This document shows positions 22,228 through 26,234 of a stretch of DNA of 26,234 bases, one piece after another. Numbering within the stretch: position 1 is the stretch's first letter; each line of letters opens with the position of its first letter. The notes below the pieces were generated by a model. That model was not told the origin of the DNA. It saw nothing but the letters and a program-made list of their open reading frames with translations, and searched no databases. Source of the DNA: Bacteroidales bacterium. Lineage in GTDB: Bacteria > Bacteroidota > Bacteroidia > Bacteroidales > UBA1556. The stretch is from contig JAOZSY010000003.1 of the NCBI GenBank assembly GCA_029939445.1, positions 9,645 through 35,878 on the forward strand, read 5' to 3'. A program made the position numbers and the translations under genes.

Positions 22228-25200
22228 ATGAGTAATATAGATACATTTTTAAATAAGTTTGTTGACTTTCAAATAAAAAAAAGAGGACAAGAACTCTATT
22301 CAAATGCTAAAGTGCTTTCAATAGACTATTCTAGTGCTGATGATACATGGATGTGTATCGTAGAGGGTAGTCGTAAGTATATTACTAAAGTGAAAGGTCT
22401 ATCTACAAATAGAATATCTACATCTTGTACTTGTGATTATAATTGGGGGCCAGTATGTAAGCATGCTGTAGCTACTCTTTTTGCAATAGATAATTATAAT
22501 GAAAATGATAATAATGAAAAAGCAATAAAACGTAAAGCTTCATTTAAACAAAGAATAGAAGGAAAATATCCTATTACTAAGTATAAGAGTATTACGCGTG
22601 AGTTTGTTTTTAATAATAGTCTAAGCGAATTTCATTCTATTCTATATGTTGTTAATAATAATATGATTCGTTCTGCTTTTATTAATGATAATACTATTAC
22701 AGTACAGCTGTCTATTAATAATAAAACCATTAGAATAAGAAAAATTAGTGGAAGCATATATATTCAGTCTGATGAACTAATGGTGCGCAAAGGGCTAAAA
22801 CAAGGAGAAGCTATTGTTTTAATGCTTATTGCTCAAAGTAAATTTTCTGATATTTTGGATACTGCTTTTACAAATATTGATAAGTTTAAAAAGGCGAGTT
22901 TAAAGGATTATGGATTAACATCAAAAGTCTCCTTTGACGACTATTTCAAACTTTCTATTAATCTTGAGCAGGGTTTGCAGGCACTGCCTACAGGTAAACT
23001 TAGTACAGTTGTTATTCCTAATAATAAAGAAACTCGCGGGCAAAACAAGCTCGATAATTTGTTAAGCGAAATTAATCAAAATCGTAATTTACCTCTTTCA
23101 AGTTTGATTCGAAATAGCGAATTTTTACTTGGTTTTGTTATTCAACAGATGGGCTTTGATGAGAATTCGTTCTTAAGTATTGACCCTATACAGGGAAAAG
23201 CAAATAAAGGAAAAACTAAACTTGCTTCAAGATATACTATCGTTAATGATGCTGCGGCTTCTAATCTTGCTATTTCTGAAAATCAAAAAGATATTTTAGG
23301 CTTAATAGATAAAACAGATAGTATTGAAACTAATATCGAACTTTGGGAAAATATAAATAGAGTATTGAGAGGGTTGCATGATGAGAAATTTGTTTATTAT
23401 AAATCTGATACTTATGCTAAACTATCTAAAAGTAGTCTATTACAAATAAACGTATCAGATAAGTTTGCAAGTATAGAAGTTGATATCTCAACAGATGAGA
23501 TGTTTCTTATTGCCTCAATGAAAGTTAGTATCAATAATAAAATATATAATTTAGGTGAGATAGACCTTGATGTTTCTAATGCAAATATGGTAGTACTTCG
23601 TAATGATGAACTTGTTCTTTATCCCGTTAGAAATTATGAAGATGGAGTTGTTTTTCAGCAAGGCAACCATGAGATTAGAATGAGTAAAAAATATAGAGCT
23701 GATTTTTTCGATCAAGTAATATCGCCTCTTTCCAAAAAATTCAATATCAATTTTGAACCAGGCACCTATAATGTAGATGTGCTGAGCTTGGATTTTACCA
23801 AAAGACAAATTTATCTTTCGGAAGAAGATAAACACCTTATGGTTAGGCCTATGGTTGTATATGATGATGCTGTAACGGTAGATATTTTCTCTAAAGGGAA
23901 TATTATTCATAATACTGAAGAGGCTGTGAAAGAGTATAAAAGAAATTTTGACCTTGAGGAGGATTTCTTGGACATGGTTTCTAGCTTACATCCACATTTT
24001 GCTGGCCAGCGCACCGATGATTCTTTTTATCTTCATTACGATGATTTTATGAAAGAAATGTGGTTTTATAATTTCTTTGAGGAGATGAAGATGAAAGGAG
24101 TGGAGGTTTTTGGTCTTAAAGATTTAAAGAATTTCAAATACTCTCCTTTTCATGCAAATATTTCAACAGGAATAAGTACTGGTATAGATTGGTTTGAGGT
24201 GGATGTTAAACTTAGTTTTGGAGACAATATAGTTAGCATTAAGGACCTTAAGAAAGCGATTATTAATAAGCAGAAGTTTATTAAATTAAATGATGGCAGT
24301 GTAGGTATTCTACCTTCGGAATGGTTTGCAAAACTTAATAATTATTTTCGCCAGGGGGAGATTAAAGATGGAAAGCTTGAAATATCTAAGCTTAAATTTT
24401 CTGTTATTGATGAGTTATTTGAGAATATTGATGATGATAAAATTATAGAAGAGATTGCAGAAAAACGTCGAAGAATAGCACAGTTCTCAGAGATTAAAAA
24501 GGTGAAAGTTCCTAAAACAATTACTGCCAATATGCGTGATTATCAAAAAGAAGGACTTAACTGGTTGAATTTTCTTGATGAAATGGGCTGGGGAGGGATC
24601 CTTGCTGATGATATGGGCCTAGGTAAAACTTTGCAGATCTTGGCTTTTATGCAAAGGGTACAAAAGAAGAATACGCCGCCTAGTTTGATTGTAATCCCCA
24701 CCACTTTATTGTTTAATTGGGAGAATGAGATTGCTAAATTTGCGCCAAAATTGAAGGCTCATTATCATTATGGGCCACAAAGGGCTCGTAATAATAATGC
24801 TTTTGTTGGCAACGATTTAGTATTTACAACCTATGGTATTTTGCTTCGTGATATTGAATTTATGAAAGAGTTTAGATTTAATTATATCGTTTTGGATGAG
24901 TCGCAATATATCAAGAACCCTCACTCACGTCGTTTTAAATCTGCAATGCTTATTAATGCAAGGAATAGAATTGCTTTAACTGGAACCCCAATTGAGAATT
25001 CTACTTTTGATTTATTTGCTCAAATGAATTTTGTAAATCCTGGATTTTTTGGTGGGTTAAAGACTTTTCAGGATGGATATTCCATACCTATAGATAAAGA
25101 TGGTGATTCTGCTAGAGCTTCAGAATTGCAGCGCTTAATCGACCCTTTTGTGCTTCGTCGTACTAAAGAAAAAGTTGCTACTGAGCTTCCTGCCAAAACA

Positions 25201-25917
25201 GAGAGTATTATTTATTGCCAAATGGATACCGCTCAACGTCAGGTTTATGATGCTTATCGCAATAGATATAAGAATGAATTGATGGGCAATATTGAAGAGG
25301 ATGGGCTTAATAAATCTAAAATAATGGTGTTAAAAGCACTTACTCGTTTGCGTCAAATTTGTGATGCTCCTTCACTAATCAATAATGAAGAGGTAACTAC
25401 TGCTGAGAGTGTGAAAGTTAAAGAAATACTTAAGCATATTACTAGCAAAACAGCAAATCATAAGGTTTTAGTGTTTTCTCAGTTTGTTGGTATGCTTTCA
25501 TTAATTCGTAATGAGCTTAATAGAATGGGTATTGATTTTGAATACCTTGATGGAAAAAGCACAAGAAAGCAACGTGAGGAATCTGTTAATAATTTTCAGG
25601 AAAATAAAGAGTTAAGGGTGTTTCTGATAAGTATGAAAGCTGGGGGCACAGGTCTTAATCTTACTGCTGCTGATTATGTTTATATTATGGATCCATGGTG
25701 GAATCCTGCAGTGGAAAATCAGGCAATAGATCGTTGCTATAGAATAGGGCAGGATAAGAAAGTGTTTGCTTATCGTATGATTTGTGAGAATACTGTGGAA
25801 GAGAAAATAATGGAACTACAAGCCAAGAAAAGAAAAATAGCTACTGATATTATTCAAACTGATGATAGTATTATGAAAAATATTGATATGGATGATATTA
25901 AGAGTTTATTTGGATAG
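22228..25917 (+). CDS. SWIM zinc-finger SNF2-family DNA helicase/ATPase
   Basis: 1229 aa. An N-terminal SWIM finger has Cys67, Cys69, Cys77 and His79 (CTCDYNWGPVCKH). About 600 residues follow with no motif I recognise (probably SNF2-associated). The SF2 engine starts near residue 770: DYQKEGLNWL, Walker A DMGLGKT (about 794-801), motif Ia IPTTLLFNW, motif II DESQ (about 889-892), motif III LTGTPIENS, then the C-terminal lobe with VLVFSQF, MKAGGTGLNL (about 1138) and the closing DRCYRIGQ. The motif II sequence DESQ replaces the classical DEAH/DEGH; this is common in bacterial SNF2 proteins. Expected role: ATP-driven movement on duplex DNA, possibly linked to transcription or repair; partners are unknown. 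No restriction or methyltransferase genes are nearby, so a defence role is not indicated. It is transcribed alone. Confidence 0.93.
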   Translation: MSNIDTFLNKFVDFQIKKRGQELYSNAKVLSIDYSSADDTWMCIVEGSRKYITKVKGLSTNRISTSCTCDYNWGPVCKHAVATLFAIDNYNENDNNEKAIKRKASFKQRIEGKYPITKYKSITREFVFNNSLSEFHSILYVVNNNMIRSAFINDNTITVQLSINNKTIRIRKISGSIYIQSDELMVRKGLKQGEAIVLMLIAQSKFSDILDTAFTNIDKFKKASLKDYGLTSKVSFDDYFKLSINLEQGLQALPTGKLSTVVIPNNKETRGQNKLDNLLSEINQNRNLPLSSLIRNSEFLLGFVIQQMGFDENSFLSIDPIQGKANKGKTKLASRYTIVNDAAASNLAISENQKDILGLIDKTDSIETNIELWENINRVLRGLHDEKFVYYKSDTYAKLSKSSLLQINVSDKFASIEVDISTDEMFLIASMKVSINNKIYNLGEIDLDVSNANMVVLRNDELVLYPVRNYEDGVVFQQGNHEIRMSKKYRADFFDQVISPLSKKFNINFEPGTYNVDVLSLDFTKRQIYLSEEDKHLMVRPMVVYDDAVTVDIFSKGNIIHNTEEAVKEYKRNFDLEEDFLDMVSSLHPHFAGQRTDDSFYLHYDDFMKEMWFYNFFEEMKMKGVEVFGLKDLKNFKYSPFHANISTGISTGIDWFEVDVKLSFGDNIVSIKDLKKAIINKQKFIKLNDGSVGILPSEWFAKLNNYFRQGEIKDGKLEISKLKFSVIDELFENIDDDKIIEEIAEKRRRIAQFSEIKKVKVPKTITANMRDYQKEGLNWLNFLDEMGWGGILADDMGLGKTLQILAFMQRVQKKNTPPSLIVIPTTLLFNWENEIAKFAPKLKAHYHYGPQRARNNNAFVGNDLVFTTYGILLRDIEFMKEFRFNYIVLDESQYIKNPHSRRFKSAMLINARNRIALTGTPIENSTFDLFAQMNFVNPGFFGGLKTFQDGYSIPIDKDGDSARASELQRLIDPFVLRRTKEKVATELPAKTESIIYCQMDTAQRQVYDAYRNRYKNELMGNIEEDGLNKSKIMVLKALTRLRQICDAPSLINNEEVTTAESVKVKEILKHITSKTANHKVLVFSQFVGMLSLIRNELNRMGIDFEYLDGKSTRKQREESVNNFQENKELRVFLISMKAGGTGLNLTAADYVYIMDPWWNPAVENQAIDRCYRIGQDKKVFAYRMICENTVEEKIMELQAKKRKIATDIIQTDDSIMKNIDMDDIKSLFG

Positions 25918-26118
25918 TTTGTCTTTACCTTAAGAAAACTTCACTAACTCTTAAATATAAACCCTAATCGTTGATGCCTTTTGTAATATCAATATTTTTA
26001 ATAGTTATGTAGGTTTTATGAACGAAATAATAATTCTACTGCCTATCTAATTCTTTAGCGATGTAGATAAATTAGATAATTATTTGTAACTAATCAGTGT
26101 GAATAGGAATGTAATAAA

Positions 26119-26174
26119 TAATCCTAATTACCATTAGCTCCGACCTTTAGGTCGGAGCTAATGGTATAGGATTA
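26119..26174. repeat. Long intergenic palindrome (REP/MITE-like or strong terminator hairpin)
   Basis: Inner arms ACCATTAGCTCCGACCT (26130-26146) and AGGTCGGAGCTAATGGT (26149-26165) pair perfectly around TT. After a small bulge, outer arms TAATCCT (26119-26125) and AGGATTA (26168-26174) pair again. The inner core is far richer in G+C than the surroundings. There is no T run of the usual kind on the plus strand; on the minus strand the next bases are TTTATTA. It could terminate the SNF2 transcript or be a copy of a dispersed extragenic palindrome. Confidence 0.85.
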
Positions 26175-26180
26175 AGTTGT

Positions 26181-26213
26181 TTTGGCGAAATTTTTGCATG
26201 CTGAGTAATTTTG
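26181..26213 (+). promoter_or_regulatory. Outgoing promoter with overlapping palindrome
   Basis: TTTG (26181-26184), 21 bases, then TAATTTTG (26206-26213) fit the Bacteroidota -33/-7 pattern well. The -7 box lies in a 28-base near-palindrome (26206-26233) whose halves TAATTTTGCTTTTA and TAAAAGTAAAATTA pair except for one G-T. The controlled gene lies past the right edge. Confidence 0.5.
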
Positions 26214-26234
26214 CTTTTATAAAAGTAAAATTAT

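Larger units (their letters stand above)
25918..26234. other. Gene-free right end with hairpins and an outgoing promoter
   Basis: 317 bases. It holds a weak A+T-rich hairpin (arms TATCTAATT at 26044-26052 and AATTAGATA at 26070-26078), the long palindrome at 26119-26174, and a promoter reading out of the window. No coding frame longer than a few codons with a credible start was seen. Confidence 0.7.

Noticed and set aside
22228..25917. SNF2 helicase as part of a phage-defence system
   Set aside because: No nuclease, methyltransferase or other defence gene is adjacent; SWIM-SNF2 proteins are common housekeeping genes in this phylum.
26044..26078. A+T-rich hairpin as the SNF2 terminator
   Set aside because: Only one G-C pair in the nine-bp stem, a 17-base loop and no proper T run.

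Overview
The window is from an A+T-rich member of the Bacteroidota. Evidence for this: two secreted proteins end in Por-secretion (T9SS type A) sorting domains, there is a DUF4834 gene, start codons lack Shine-Dalgarno sites, and the Bacteroidota -7 promoter element TAnnTTTG recurs upstream of genes. The order cannot be fixed from sequence alone. Most of the region is ordinary chromosomal housekeeping: no phage, transposase, CRISPR array, tRNA or rRNA was seen.

Layout. 1-3.3 kb: a methylmalonyl-CoA decarboxylase-like enoyl-CoA hydratase (scpB), then a small four-helix-bundle (S23/IVP-like) gene that has no ATG and sits between two arrays of 15-bp repeats, then a hemolysin III/PAQR membrane protein (minus strand) divergent from mtnA. 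3.4-7.4 kb: DNA polymerase IV (dinB), converging with a minus-strand operon M16 peptidase > O-methyltransferase > glycerophosphodiesterase lipoprotein. 7.4-12.2 kb: two divergent genes for T9SS-exported proteins, a BNR/sortilin-like propeller of 842 aa and a second probable propeller of 630 aa. 12.4-14.7 kb: a PiT phosphate transporter carrying a PhoU-like tail, closed by a clear terminator. 14.7-17.4 kb: promoter, rpsF-rpsR-rplI, terminator, then a SpoU-type RNA methyltransferase and a small exported protein. 17.5-21.8 kb: a minus-strand operon DUF4834 > YfhO-like membrane protein > GT4 glycosyltransferase, probably for cell-surface glycan. 22.2-25.9 kb: a 1229-aa SWIM-SNF2 helicase with a long leader, followed by a large perfect hairpin and a promoter that points out of the right edge.

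The best candidate for something under-described is the four-helix-bundle locus. Its gene starts inside a tandem array, has a complete domain but no standard start codon, and lies between exact 46-bp direct repeats 581 bp apart, as expected of a small excisable or inserted cassette. Secondary candidates are the long intergenic palindrome near 26.15 kb, a possible small RNA at 7.44-7.58 kb, and several palindromic sites near promoters. TAnnTTTG is short and expected by chance about once per 1.3 kb per strand at this composition, so single hits are weak; their recurrence in short gaps just upstream of genes is what makes them credible.
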